Part shown: in pieces, positions 11,097-21,647 of the stretch
Numbering within the stretch: the stretch's first letter is position 1
How the letters are laid out: each line of letters opens with the position of its first letter
Source: Selaginella moellendorffii
Taxonomy: Eukaryota > Streptophyta > Lycopodiopsida > Selaginellales > Selaginellaceae
Assembly (NCBI RefSeq): GCF_000143415.4
Contig: NW_003314304.1
Span: forward strand, 637,102-701,101
DNA: 64,000 bases
Direction: 5' to 3'
Notes under the pieces: generated by a model
Database searches by the model: none
Told to the model about the DNA's origin: nothing
The model's input: the letters and a program-made list of their open reading frames with translations, nothing else
Position numbers and translations under genes: made by a program

Positions 11097-11780
11097 GTTC
11101 GAATGTCCGGATGGCCTCCTGGGCCTCACCAGCTCGAGGGTAGGCCGCGACCATGGCGTCGTAAGAAGTTACGTGTGGAGGGATTTGCCGAAAGACAGCC
11201 TCGGCACTGGGCAGTGATCCACACCTCGCAAACATCTGGACGAGAAAGCTTCTGGAGTGGAGGCTCGCCTGGTTGGCTTCTCCGAGAGGAGTGACCCCGA
11301 CATGGTTGGCTTCCACGCCTTCCAAGTCCATTCCAGTGAGAGCTTGGATGGCCTCGCGGCAGTGGTGGTTGTTTCCAAAGGCCGTGATCATTGCAGTCGG
11401 CTCGGTCGAAGACTGTGACGGCGTCCACCAGGCTGCGGCATTTCCCATACATGCTCCTTTCATCCTTGTCAAGGATTACATCAAAGATCTTCGTTGCCTT
11501 CTCGAAAACACCATTGTGAGCAAACGCTTGCAGCATTGTAGTCCGAGCGACTACGTCCTTCTCAGGCATGAGAGCATACATCCTCTAGGCATTTTCATTT
11601 TCCCTGGCTTTGGCATACGCAGTGTTCATCTCAGTGTGCACGTAAAATGTTTGGTTTCTCCATCGCATAAAAAAACGCTTCGCTCCTTCCAGCTGGTCGT
11701 GCGCTTCATAGGCTGATATCAGAGCACCCCAAAAAACCGGATTTCTCTCTCCTGTCCCCTTTCTGGGTACCATCACAGAC
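11080..11780 (-). pseudogene. PPR pseudogene fragments
   Basis: Minus-strand reading in several frames gives PPR repeats in order: VFWGALISAYEAHDQLEGAK (about 11690-11750), ARTTMLQAFAHNGVFEKATK (about 11480-11550), a TAMITAFGNNHHCREAI block and SYDAMVAAYPRAGEAQEAI (about 11100-11160). At least two frameshifts and a stop separate them. Together with 10043-10321, 8949-9302 and 8535-8775 this is one or more dead PPR genes cut up by insertions. Confidence 0.8.
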
Positions 11781-11979
11781 TACATTCGTCTCGGGCATTC
11801 GATCAAATAGTTCTTGGGTTTGATCCAAGTTCCTATCAACTGCATAGCGTCGTATCATCACGACCCATGGCCCCACATGAGATTTGCAAGGAAAACATTG
11901 GAGCTATGGTGGCCGCTCAAAGTCCTGTGAATTTCTTTCACCCTTTCCCGGACAGCAAAGCTACCTTTTGTGAAACTTC

Positions 11980-11987
11980 TATATAAG
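11980..11987 (+). promoter_or_regulatory. TATA-box-like motif
   Basis: TATATAAG, identical in sequence and context to 72-79. Here it is 75 bp before the usable ATG at 12062, a normal distance for a short leader. Confidence 0.45.
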
Positions 11988-12061
11988 AGTTCCAAGAATT
12001 AGGTTTTGATAGGATTCTCATGGGACGTAGCAAATAATTAATTGTAGAACTCCCAAGGGTA

Positions 12062-12742
12062 ATGAAAGTGGAGAGGATTTTATTCTCTTCCAACACCAAC
12101 AATCTCGAGTGTGAAGTATTTGGGAAAGAGGAGCAAGATGGAGAGTGGAAGTTTTTGGGTAAGACAGGTCGAGAAGCAAGATTCAAGCTCACTAAGCTGA
12201 GATTCATCCTTGTCAAACCTCTCTCTGGATTTGAGGTATCTACAATTGTGAGTTTCTATGGCAAGGACGATGCCCAAAAGCCCGTGGAGGAGTTGGAGTT
12301 GAAATACATCAATCCTCAACATGTGGACTATCAAAAACCTTTTAAAGTCGGCCAGCTTTCTAAGGACACTCTTGTCACGAAAGCAATTGTTCGATCCAAT
12401 CTTCGGTACTACAAGTTCCGGTTGTGGGGCAACATAGAGTATCCCTGCCAGTGGTGGTTTCCAATGGGACACTATGACCAGGACAAGCCCAACCCTAAAT
12501 CGCGAGAGTTGACCATCAGATACTTTGATGTGAAGAACGAAGGGAAGTTAACGCTAGCGCCTCAATGCAAGTTGAAAGTTTTTGAGAGGACTTCCACTCG
12601 TCACTCAGAGTGCGAGGAATTTGATCTACACAATCTTCCACAAAAGAAGCAGCCAAGCATTCGACAAAAGAAGCTGCCAAGCAGATGGGATTTTGTTAAA
12701 AAGCTACTATACTTTGCTTTAAAGGTTTTTCGAAGGAATTAA
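12062..12742 (+). CDS. Unknown conserved protein, 226 aa (copy 2)
   Basis: Paralogue of the gene at 112-837. The upstream ATG that starts copy 1 is present at 12020 but runs into TAA after five codons, so the first usable start is 12062 (MKVERILFSS), which corresponds to codon 15 of copy 1. The core (about 190 residues) is highly similar. The tails differ: this copy has a duplicated QKKQPSIRQKKLPS stretch and ends in FRRN. No domain is recognised, and there is no secretion signal or membrane span. The preserved frame across many substitutions argues that the protein is real. Confidence 0.6.
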   Translation: MKVERILFSSNTNNLECEVFGKEEQDGEWKFLGKTGREARFKLTKLRFILVKPLSGFEVSTIVSFYGKDDAQKPVEELELKYINPQHVDYQKPFKVGQLSKDTLVTKAIVRSNLRYYKFRLWGNIEYPCQWWFPMGHYDQDKPNPKSRELTIRYFDVKNEGKLTLAPQCKLKVFERTSTRHSECEEFDLHNLPQKKQPSIRQKKLPSRWDFVKKLLYFALKVFRRN

Positions 12743-13071
12743 AAACGTTTATAGACTTAAATCTATCTTAAATAAAATAAAATCTTTGTCTCTTCTCTTT
12801 GTCTGATTTAGAGTAGGAAGTTTTCATGCGACAGATCAGATAAGGATATGTGTCTGCTACATTGAATTCTCACCACAAAATTTTAACCACAATACGGCCA
12901 CCTCTTGGACTGTATGGTTCCTATTGCCAATCATACGATTATTAGTGAAAGACAAGACGTAGAGGAAAGAACAATGTCCAGTTCAGCCCATAAGTGCTGG
13001 TATTTTAAACGATCCATCAAAACTTCCTCTTTGAAAAGTTTCTTCTTTGTTTCTTGGTCTAATCATCATCC

Positions 13072-14557
13072 ATGGGCTCTCACAAGAAACTTCACGTTAT
13101 TCTTATCCCACTTCCAGCACAGGGACATGTCATTCCAATAATCTATCTCGCCCGCAAGCTCGCGCTCCTCGGAGTCACTGTGACCATCATCAACGTTGAC
13201 AGCATCCACGAAACCTTGCAGCAATCCTGGAAGAGCGAGGACAATCCTGTGAGTAATGGCCACGACATTCGCCTCGAGTCCATCTCTATGGACATGCGAG
13301 TTCCCAATGGCTTCGACGAGAAGAACTTCGACGCGCAGGCCGCCTTCTCCCAGGCCATCTTCCGAATGGAGGATCCACTCGCGGAGCTCTTGTCCAAGAT
13401 CGATCGAGACGGCCCCCGAGTCGCGTGTGTAGTCTCGGACTTTTACCATCTCAGTGCTCCACACGCTGCAAAGAAGGCTGGATTGGCTGGAGCGAGCTTT
13501 TGGCCGGGAAACGCTGCTTGGGCTGCCATCGAATTCCACGTTCCAAAGCTCCTGGAGATGGGAGACGTTCCTGTCAAAGGTGAAGCTTTGATTGATCTAG
13601 AAGTGTGTTCTAAGAAAACTTGGGATTTCTATGGTGCCAGCGGGAGATGAAAAGCTGATTTCTTACATCCCTGGAATGGAGCTAAGATCGCAAGACATTC
13701 CACTCTTCATGCACGACGGAGAATTCCAGAAAGTCGGGGAAGAACAATCACTGTATCGCTCCAAGAGGATCACACTGGATTCTTGGTTTCTGATAAACTC
13801 TGTCCACGACATCGAGCCGCGAATTTTCGAAGCGATGAGGGAAGGATTCGGGGAGAATTTCGTGCCGGTTGGACCATTGTTTCCTCTCAAGGGAGAGGCG
13901 ATCGATTCGACTGGATTGCAAGAGGTAAACCTGAGAACTCCGGATGAATCTTGTCTTCCATGGCTAGACAAGCGTGATCGTGGTTCGGTCCTCTATGTTT
14001 CGTTTGGAAGCATCTCCTTCATGACTGCCAAGCAATTCGAGGAGATCGCGCTGGGATTGGAGGCAAGCAAGGTTTCTTTCCTCTGGGTGATACGATCAAA
14101 CTCTGTTCTTGGCATGGACGAGGAGTTCTACAAAGGTTTCGTGAGCAGGACTGGCGGGAGAGGATTGTTCGTGAGATGGGCGCCGCAGCTAGAGATCTTG
14201 CAGCACGAAGCAACAGGGGCTTTTCTCACTCACTGCGGATGGAACTCCATGCTTGAGAGCTTGGCGTGTGGAGTGCCAATGCTGGGGTGGCCATCTATGT
14301 TTGAGCAAAACACGAATGCCAAGCTGGTGCTGGAAGGCGAGGGCGTGGGAGTGGCATTCTCGAGATCTGGAGGGAAGGATGGATTTGCGCCGAGAGAAGA
14401 GGTGGAAGAGAAAGTGAGGGCGATCATGGAGGGAGAGCAAGGCAGGAGATTGAAAGCCAGGGCGATGGAGATTCGAGAATTGGCTGTCAAGGCCGCTTCT
14501 CCCGGAGGTTCTTCTCACACGAACCTCAAGAAATTCGTGGAGAGCCTTGCCTCGTAA
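13072..14557 (+). pseudogene. UDP-glycosyltransferase gene with one frameshift
   Basis: Family 1 plant glycosyltransferase, which would move a sugar from a UDP-sugar to a small acceptor in the cytosol. Frame 1 (13072-about 13632) gives the N-terminal half from MGSHKKLHVILIPLPAQGHV with the catalytic histidine of the GHV motif. Frame 2 (from 13631) gives the C-terminal half with the PSPG box (WAPQLEIL...HCGWNS...E...GVPMLGWP...EQ). The total length of 1486 nt is one base over 495 codons, so one extra base or two missing bases fully explain the break near 13630. I see no plausible splice sites there. The gene is otherwise full length for the family (about 490 aa). It may be a recent pseudogene or an assembly error; the sister copy breaks at the same place. 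The stop is 65 bp before the next ATG. Confidence 0.75.
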
Positions 14558-14621
14558 AGAAGATCTATTCATTCAATGAAGTTTAAGATTCGGCTAGTTC
14601 TAGGCTAGAAATGCCCCACCA

Positions 14622-16895
14622 ATGTTTGGGGTGGCAAGAAAGGAGCAGGATGATTTGGCGGCACTGCTCAATGCTTGCGCTCAGTCGCGAGACTTGATCA
14701 AGGGCCGGCGAATCCACTCGCAAATTCTCCACAGCAACCACGCCACCAACACATACCTCCTCAACATGACCACCAAAATGTATGCCGTGTGTGGCAGCAT
14801 CGAAGAGGCGCGCAAGATCTTCGACTCCATCCAATCCCCCAATCTCTTCTCCTGGACGATCATGCTCGCTGCTTATGCCCAGAATGGGGATCTCGCTCGG
14901 GCAATTGATTTCTTCGCGGGGATGCCGCTCAAAAACGCTGTTGCGGCAACGATCATGATCGTCGCCTATGGCCAAGAGGGCGACGTGGATTCCGCTAAGC
15001 TGGTTTTTGATCGTGCCTTGCCCAAGAATCTCGTCTGCTGGAACGCGATGCTCACAGCATATGCCCAGAACGGGCAGTTTCAGGAATCGAAGCTTCTCTT
15101 TGATACCATGCCCGAGAGAGATGTGATCTCTTGGACCGCAATGTTACAAGCGTATGCCCAAAACGATAGTTTGATAGATGCCGAGAATGTTTTCGCAAGA
15201 ATGCCCAGATGGAATGTAGTTACGTGGACTGCTATGATTCACGCAAATGCTCAAGCCGGGCATCTGGAAAAAGCGAGAGAGATCTTCGACACGATGCTAG
15301 AGAAGAATCTAGTGTCGTGGAACACTCTCATTGCGGGATTTGCTCACAATGGATCGATCGAGGAGGCGGAGAAGCTCTTTCTGGAGATGCCCGAGCGGGA
15401 TCTCGTGTCTGTGAATGCTCTGATCTCCGCTCACAGCGAGCTTGGGAACGTTGATCGAGCGCAAGCTATCTTCGATTCCACTCCCCTGGTGAGCACCGCG
15501 CTCTGGAACACGATCCTGGTGGCCTACGGCGACAATGATCGCATCGACAAGGCGAAGGCCATCTTCGATCGTGAGATGAAGCAGCGGGATCTCGTGTCGT
15601 GGAACTCGATGATCTCAGCATTCTCGCTGAGCGGCGATCACGACGAAGCCCAACGGCTGTTCGATGCGATGCCCGAGCGAGACGTGGTGTCTTGCAACTC
15701 GATCCTCGCGATCTACACGCAGCAGGGGGATCTGGATCGAGCGCAGCACCTGTTCGATTCAATGCCGCGCCACGACGCGATCTCCTGGAACGCCATGATC
15801 GCGGGGCTCTCGCAGCACGGTGGGAATCTCTCCCGTGCGGAGAAACTCTTCGGTGAGATCCCCCAGCGCGACGTTGTCACCTGGAACGCGATGATCACGG
15901 GCTACGCCCAGCACGGCCGGCTAGAACACGCCAAGAAAATATTCGACGCCATTCCACGCTGGAGCCTCGTCAGCTTCAACGCCATGGTGGCAGCATATGC
16001 CCAGAACGGGCATCTGGAAGATGCTAAGAGCATCTACGACCAGATGCCCCGCCACAGCGCCGCCTCCGCCAACGCCCTCATCGCCGCTTACGCCCAGCAG
16101 GGCTATCTCTCCAGTGCCGAGTCGCTCTACGCCACGCTGGGTGGTAATGGGGGTAGAGGCGGCGGAGGTAGCGGAGAAGATAGCGGAGCTGCAGCGGAAG
16201 CGGAGGAATCCACCACTGTATCCCAGACCGTAATGGTGTCGGGCTACGGTAGCAACCACTGCCTGGCGGAGGCCAAGCTGGCGTTCGATCGCATCCGTCG
16301 AAAGAGCCACGTGTCCTGGAACGCGGTGGTGGTGGCATATGCCCAGAACGGGCATATCCGCGAGGCGAGAGATCTCTTCGAGAGGATGCCCCAGCGCAGC
16401 GTTCTCTCCTGGAATGCCCTAGTCACCGCCTACGCCCACTCGGGCCACCGCCGCGAGGCCGTGATCGCATTCCAGGCGATGGAGCTGGAGGGATTCAAGC
16501 CAGACGAGGCCGGATTGATGAGCGTCATCACCGCGTGTGGCCACATTGGATTGCTCAGCTATGGATGCCGCTACTTCTCGCGGATGGAGAGCGATCGCGG
16601 TGTGGCGCCTCTGCGCGAGCACTACTGCCGGATGATCGATGTGCTGGGGAAAATTGGGCTGCTGGCGGAGGCGGAGGAGCTGATCGAGAGCATGCCTTAC
16701 GAGCCCAATCTTGTGGAGCTCGTGAGCTTGCTGGGCGCTTGCGATGTGCACAGGGATCGGGAGCGTGGCGCGAGGGTGGCGGAGCGCGTGGCGGGGATCG
16801 ATCCTAGCAGCGCCGCGCCGTATTTGATCCTCGCGAATCTTTCCAGCGAGAGGAAGAAGAAGAGACTAGCAAGAACCCTAAAAAATTTTGGGTAA
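14622..16895 (+). CDS. PPR protein, PLS/E-type without DYW domain, 757 aa
   Basis: Intronless pentatricopeptide repeat protein, expected to bind organelle RNA in mitochondria or plastids. After an N-terminal part (DLAALLNACAQSRDLIKGRR, a typical first repeat) there are about twenty repeats of the form LFD.MPERDVVSWNAML.AYAQNG, from residue 60 to about 600. A Gly/Ala-rich insert interrupts them at residues 505-530. The last repeats (LEGFKPDEAGLMSVITACGH; HYCRMIDVLGKIGLLAEAEE) pass into an E motif (LGACDVHRDRERGARVAERV). The protein then ends abruptly with SSERKKKRLARTLKNFG; no E+ or DYW deaminase follows, so either the C-terminus was lost or it works with a partner deaminase. It starts 65 bp after the glycosyltransferase and stops 26 bp before the B3 gene. 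Confidence 0.85.
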   Translation: MFGVARKEQDDLAALLNACAQSRDLIKGRRIHSQILHSNHATNTYLLNMTTKMYAVCGSIEEARKIFDSIQSPNLFSWTIMLAAYAQNGDLARAIDFFAGMPLKNAVAATIMIVAYGQEGDVDSAKLVFDRALPKNLVCWNAMLTAYAQNGQFQESKLLFDTMPERDVISWTAMLQAYAQNDSLIDAENVFARMPRWNVVTWTAMIHANAQAGHLEKAREIFDTMLEKNLVSWNTLIAGFAHNGSIEEAEKLFLEMPERDLVSVNALISAHSELGNVDRAQAIFDSTPLVSTALWNTILVAYGDNDRIDKAKAIFDREMKQRDLVSWNSMISAFSLSGDHDEAQRLFDAMPERDVVSCNSILAIYTQQGDLDRAQHLFDSMPRHDAISWNAMIAGLSQHGGNLSRAEKLFGEIPQRDVVTWNAMITGYAQHGRLEHAKKIFDAIPRWSLVSFNAMVAAYAQNGHLEDAKSIYDQMPRHSAASANALIAAYAQQGYLSSAESLYATLGGNGGRGGGGSGEDSGAAAEAEESTTVSQTVMVSGYGSNHCLAEAKLAFDRIRRKSHVSWNAVVVAYAQNGHIREARDLFERMPQRSVLSWNALVTAYAHSGHRREAVIAFQAMELEGFKPDEAGLMSVITACGHIGLLSYGCRYFSRMESDRGVAPLREHYCRMIDVLGKIGLLAEAEELIESMPYEPNLVELVSLLGACDVHRDRERGARVAERVAGIDPSSAAPYLILANLSSERKKKRLARTLKNFG

Positions 16896-16921
16896 CGCAG
16901 CCTTTCTTTGTGGAAGAAAGA

Positions 16922-17940
16922 ATGGCTACTTTCTGCAAGGCCATCAAGGCGAAGGAGAATCTACACACTTGCGTAAGCGATTTACATCTCTCGCTACAGT
17001 TCTGGATCGATTGATCTCTCGGAGTTGATTGATCAAACAGGTGGTTCCGGAAGGGTTTCTCGATGGAGATGGCGTGGTGCCCGCGAATTTGACGCTCGCC
17101 AATTCCAGCGGATCGTCGTGGAGCGTGGCGATCCGCGAGGACTCGGGCGATTTCCTGCTGGACAAGGGATGGAGATCTTTTTGCCTGGACAACGAGCTAT
17201 CCTTGGACGATGTTGTGCTGATGAAGCGCATCCAGCCGTCCAATGTTCTGGTGACCATCTACGGCGGAGATGGATGCGAGAGAAAGAAGTCCCAGTCCTG
17301 TGACATTGCCAAGGCAAACAATCCTTTTGGAAGCGAAGTTAACAGTGGCAATAATTGTAAGCAGGAAACCAGGGATAGAATCACTGCTGATGACTATCAC
17401 GAGATAATTGATAATGGCAACATCCTCAAGAGAAGCATGGATCATCCAGAAGTTCCTCTCAAGAAGCGAGCAAAGACGACAGTGGGCAGCGAGAAATCCA
17501 CAGCCAAGAAGCTCATCAAGGTGACCCTCAGCTGCTCCAGCCGCACCGTTTCCTCCGAATCGGCAATCGCAGCAGCCTCTAAATTCGAGTGCTCCAATCC
17601 GAGCGTTCTCTTGGCGACCACAAAGAGTACACTCGATCCAACTTACTACCTGGTTAGCGTTGTTCTTCCGCCACGCCATCTCTTGCTCTTAAGAAACTTT
17701 GTTGTGATCTTGCAGATTGTGCACAAGCAATTCTCGGAGGCTTTCATGCCCAAGGTCGATACCGCTGTGATGCTCGTGAATTCCAGGGACGAGAGGTTCC
17801 CGGCGCGGTGGCTGGCTGCCAGGCACGTCGTGAGCGGTGGATGGAGAGGCTTTGCAAGGGCTGAGAAGATTAAAGTCGGGGATGCGCTTGTTCTTGAGGT
17901 GGTGGACGAATCCACTTTTAAGATCCACGTTTTCGAGTAG
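16922..17940 (+). CDS. Two-domain B3 DNA-binding protein (REM-like), 295 aa
   Basis: Three exons: 16922-16972, 17041-17652 and 17716-17940 (888 nt, in frame). Exon 1 gives MATFCKAIKAKENLHTC, and exon 2 continues VVPEGFLDG, together forming a canonical B3 fold start. DVVLMKRI closes the first B3 domain (residues about 1-93). A polar linker (residues 95-200, with basic KKRAKTT) leads to a second B3-like domain (YYLIVHKQFSEAFMPK ... RWLAARHVVSGGW ... KVGDALVLEVVD). Two B3 domains with a linker is the REM/VRN1 arrangement; such proteins bind DNA in the nucleus, often weakly sequence-specific. Intron 2 (17653-17715) is 63 nt and has no stop, so its retention would add 21 residues inside the second domain. 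The ATG is only 26 bp after the PPR stop, so its promoter must overlap the PPR gene. Confidence 0.85.
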
Positions 17941-18730
17941 ATCCACGAAAAAATCATTTGATTCTCATTATTATAATACAAAGGAACAAATATACTATTA
18001 TATTTGGAAAAAAGTTGCGATTTTCTTCTTTTTTTTTTGTTTTTCTTAAAGGCGACAACCAATGTGATGTTTCACATGCCAAGTGAAGTCCGTGTCTCAT
18101 GTAATGCGGGACACACAAAACTTTCAACTTGGACAAGCGAACAAGGGGAAGGCTGTTGCCTTGACACAACACTTTTGGAGTGAGATCATGGAATGGAACT
18201 GTTATTATTATATGACCCCGGGTGTCACTCTATCAAAGATTATATAGTTCTTCGTGATAGCGATCTTTTCCATAGTGCCAAAGGTCCTGGTGTTTTGGAA
18301 GTGGACGATCCACACACATTGGTTTCCAGCATCGCCAAAAGAAACCGGCTCCATTAAAACTCTCAACGTCACAAAGCGCAATCTCTTGCACCATATAGTC
18401 TCGTATATTGATTTTTTTCGAAAGATTGGGCCTCTCCCATCATATATAAAGAGAAGAAAAAGAGATTTATCTGGTTATGTCGTCCTGTGTATGATCGAGT
18501 TGTGTTATTTAGCTAGAAAGTATGAGATGAGCCTCGTAAGAAGAAAAAAGAAAAACTTTCTGGTGTATTTGTTGCTGTAAAGTTCTCTCATCGGTCAAGT
18601 TGTGTTGGTGCTTTCGATTGATTGATTGATTGAAAGGACTCAAACCCCGTTGTTGCTGTGATCTTTCTTGTTTTGCTGTGTTGTGGTGTTGGTAAATTTT
18701 CTTCTTTTCGCTGTTTTGTTGCTGTTCTTC
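17941..18730. other. Intergenic between convergent B3 and CCCH genes
   Basis: Holds the 3' ends of both genes. AT- and T-rich stretches and a short GATT repeat near 18618-18633 are present. I see no additional gene. Confidence 0.6.
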
Positions 18731-21647
18731 CTACCATATGTGTTGCGGGATTCTGTGACTTAGTGCTGTGGGGGAGAGCCAGGACTGTAAATCCCTGTTT
18801 TGTAAGATTTTGTATACTTGGCTGCCTATGTGTTGTCGGCAGATTGGACATTCATCCTTTGATCCTTTGATAACCTGGAGAAAATGAAGAGAACGATGAG
18901 CAAAGCTTAAAGTCGAGAGAGAAAAGAGAGATTTTTACCTTCAGGATACACTGCACGCAAAAGGTATGGCTGCAGTCCAGTTTGGATGGCTCTACGCAGT
19001 GCTCTGGACGAAGAACAGGAAGAAACGAAGTAAGCTTGGATTTTTACAACAATTCGTGAGAGTGGGACTTACTGAGACAAATGCAGCAAATGATGTCGTT
19101 GGGCGGCGGTGCGAGGTTGAAAACTTCGTTGAGATCCAGCCCCATCATCTTCTCTTCGATTGACAGAGATGGAGGTTGATCGTGGTGTTCTTCCGGTATG
19201 TGCGAGTTGGAAGAGTTCTCGCTGTGATGTGGGCTGGCGAATGGACTCTCGGGTAGGTTGTGTCCATTCCCATCGGCGCTGCTAGAAGTTTCCAAAGTGA
19301 GTAATCAAGTTCTATCATATGACTGTGACTTACGTCACAAGATCTTCGTCGTATTTGAGCGTAGCATCATCGGGAAGTGGATGAAGAGCTTCACTCTCAT
19401 CGCCACCTTCACCCTCCAGCACGTCCATGACGAATCCGAAGGGATTGCTCGACTGGAACTGCTGCATATCTGCTCGATCATTTCGAAAACTTAGCGCCAG
19501 AGAAGATCCAAACAAAAAAAATCCAACCTTCTAGTGTTAGCACGGCTTCGTTCATCCCATTCCCATGGCTGCTGCTACTGCTACTGCCACTGTTGTTGTG
19601 CTCCATGATTCGTGGAGTTCCAGGAACCTCGGGGGAGTCCAAGCTAACGTGAACTCCATTGAGGTTGGTCGTGGAAGCAGTGCTGTTTAGCTTCCTCTCT
19701 TGCTCGTCGAGCAGTAGTAACTTTGCGGTTGTCACAGCCTCCGCAGCCTCTACCTCGGCAGCACGGGCTCGGAGCGAATGGAAATCCATGACTCGTCTTC
19801 GTTCTAACTCCAGGTATCGCTCCTCCTCGAATCGCCTCGCAAGAACATCGTAGAAGCTCGGATCTGGAGCACACAGCCTTTGGTAAACTCGATCGATCTC
19901 AAAGAACATGTATTACCTTGCATGAAGTCTTTGCCACCCAAGCCGCGAAGCTGCAAGCGTAGCGGATCGATCTTCTCGGCTTGCTTTCTGGTAGAAATTT
20001 TGCTACGTCAGAACGAGGAACGTAGAAAAAGAGAGAGAGAGAGCTCTCTTACCTTTCACCGAGCTTAGCTTTCTCGCGATATGGCTTGACGAGAACACGA
20101 GCACCGCAGATATAGTGAGGATTCCCTTCGGACAGTATCGCCTTGACAGTCTCGGGATAGATGAAGGTGACGAATCCAAACATTCGCTTCTGCTGGTATG
20201 GAATTCGAACATCCTGGACTGGACCATAAGATCTACACAAAAACTTCGTTTTGAGAGCAAGAAAAGAAAGAAAAAAACTAGAATTGATCTACCTGAAGTG
20301 TGCTGAAACATCGTCCTCCGTGAAGGTGCTCTCCGCCGGGAAAGTGAGATAGATTTGCCTAGAGCTGGGATTCACGTCCTTGAGATCGTCGCGATCGGCT
20401 CTATACCCCACGAATCTCTGCGCATCTTCCGCAAGAACTACTGCATGCTGGCCGTGGGGTCTTCGCAGGAAAAGAAAAAAGAAACCAACCATTTACTTAG
20501 TTACCACCAAAAGAATCCCAGGAACAATGGAGAAATCCCAGCAACCAACGAGAAAACAATGGGAAGAGAAGAGAACCAAACCAGCAGACAAGATCAAAGA
20601 TCGAAGAACAATGCAAGGGTGGATCCAGATCGAGCAGAAAAAAATGGATTTTTGACGTGTTTACCTGTCGATGAGAGCTACGCTCCCTTTGAGCCGCGCG
20701 AGGAGCTTGGTGAGGCTACATCCAGCTTTGCCATGGCGCTGGCTCTCGGTGAGATAGCCCTGTGCTTGCAGCGCCCTCCCAAACTTCTCGAAGTAGAGCT
20801 GGGGCAGCGACGCGATCGACACTGGCGTCCTCCGCCCTCGCAGCAGCTCCTGGAGCTCCATCTCCAGTCGCTCGAGAGATCCCGACGATGGACTGCTGGG
20901 CGAGGAGGAATTCGGCGAGCATCCCAGCAAATCGTCAAAAGATGGAGCTGGCGAAGAACACTGGCTACAGCCGCCGGGAGAGGGGATGGATCCGTTGCTG
21001 CCATTGCCGGGGACGGTCGCGCTAGATCCGGTGCCATGGAGAAACCGGCAGCTAGTCCCGCGCTTGCAGTGGCCTTTGGAGTAGTAGAGGCAGGGCTTGC
21101 AAGTGAGCGCCATCGCCAGATCGTGCGAGGAGGGATAGTGCGAGGCTGGAAACTGGAGCTGCTGCAAATGCCTCCTCTGGGCATCTGCTGCTGGCGAGGA
21201 AGAGGTGGAGAATCGCGACGTGTTCTTGAGGAGGGGATCTTGGTGGAGCTGGAACTGGTGGTTGTGATTCAGGAGCCATTGGTCGGTGGCGAATTCGTCG
21301 GGGCTGGGGCTGGGCTGGAAGAGATTGCTGGGAGACGAGGATACTGTGCCTCCCTCTGGGATGAAGAGGAGACTTGGGCGATTGATTCTCTGCTGGTGGT
21401 GGTGTTGTCGGTGGTGATGGTGTTGATCTGAGAGGCCGGGATGGGGATTCGCGGCGAATAGCCCAAGCTCTCTTCTTGCTTTCGCTATGGCGGATTGGAG
21501 GAGAGCGTCGGAGCCCAGAGCCAGCCTCGCCATTTCTTGCTCGCTCCTGTCCTGGAGTAGCATCAAGCCGATGATCTTGGAGACGTTCTCTGGATCCTGG
21601 GCTTGGACACGCGCGAAGACGAGCTGGGTGGCTTCGTAGGCGTCCAT
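18731..21647 (-). CDS. CCCH zinc finger - RRM protein with C-terminal RING finger, 763 aa
   Basis: Nine exons on the minus strand: 21647-20665, 20460-20293, 20232-20053, 19987-19917, 19863-19528, 19469-19334, 19281-19073, 19003-18939, 18874-18731; total 2292 nt, all GT-AG, in phase throughout. The N-terminus ([20 protein letters not shown]) is the conserved start of the plant C3H22/46/53 group. The CCCH finger is C186-x7-C194-x5-C200-x3-H204. The RRM spans residues 360-440 with RNP2 IYLTFP and RNP1 [10 protein letters not shown] long Ser/Glu-rich part follows ([27 protein letters not shown]). The last three exons build a C3HC4 RING: C690-x2-C693-x11-C705-x-H707-x2-C710-x2-C713-x11-C725-x2-C728. 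Related plant proteins bind RNA; I do not know any with a RING. RNA binding plus ubiquitin ligase activity is inferred. Alternatively the last exons form a separate transcript, or exon 7 reads on to a stop at 19044. Confidence 0.8.

Larger units (their letters stand above)
11855..14098 (+). repeat. Segmental duplication, copy 2 (matches 1-2045)
   Basis: Direct-orientation copy of the left edge of the window. It begins with the same 12 bases as the window start and holds the unknown protein gene and a near-complete glycosyltransferase. It extends past the point where copy 1 breaks, so copy 1 was truncated. Confidence 0.9.

Noticed and set aside
10244-11143. 299-codon open frame on the plus strand
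   Set aside because: Pro-rich low-complexity start and a mixture of antisense and frame-shifted pieces; the better supported frame there is 10506-11096.
20355-21431. 358-codon open frame on the plus strand
   Set aside because: It lies antisense to exons 1 and 2 of the CCCH gene, spans their intron, and has no domain. It is a shadow of GC-rich coding sequence.
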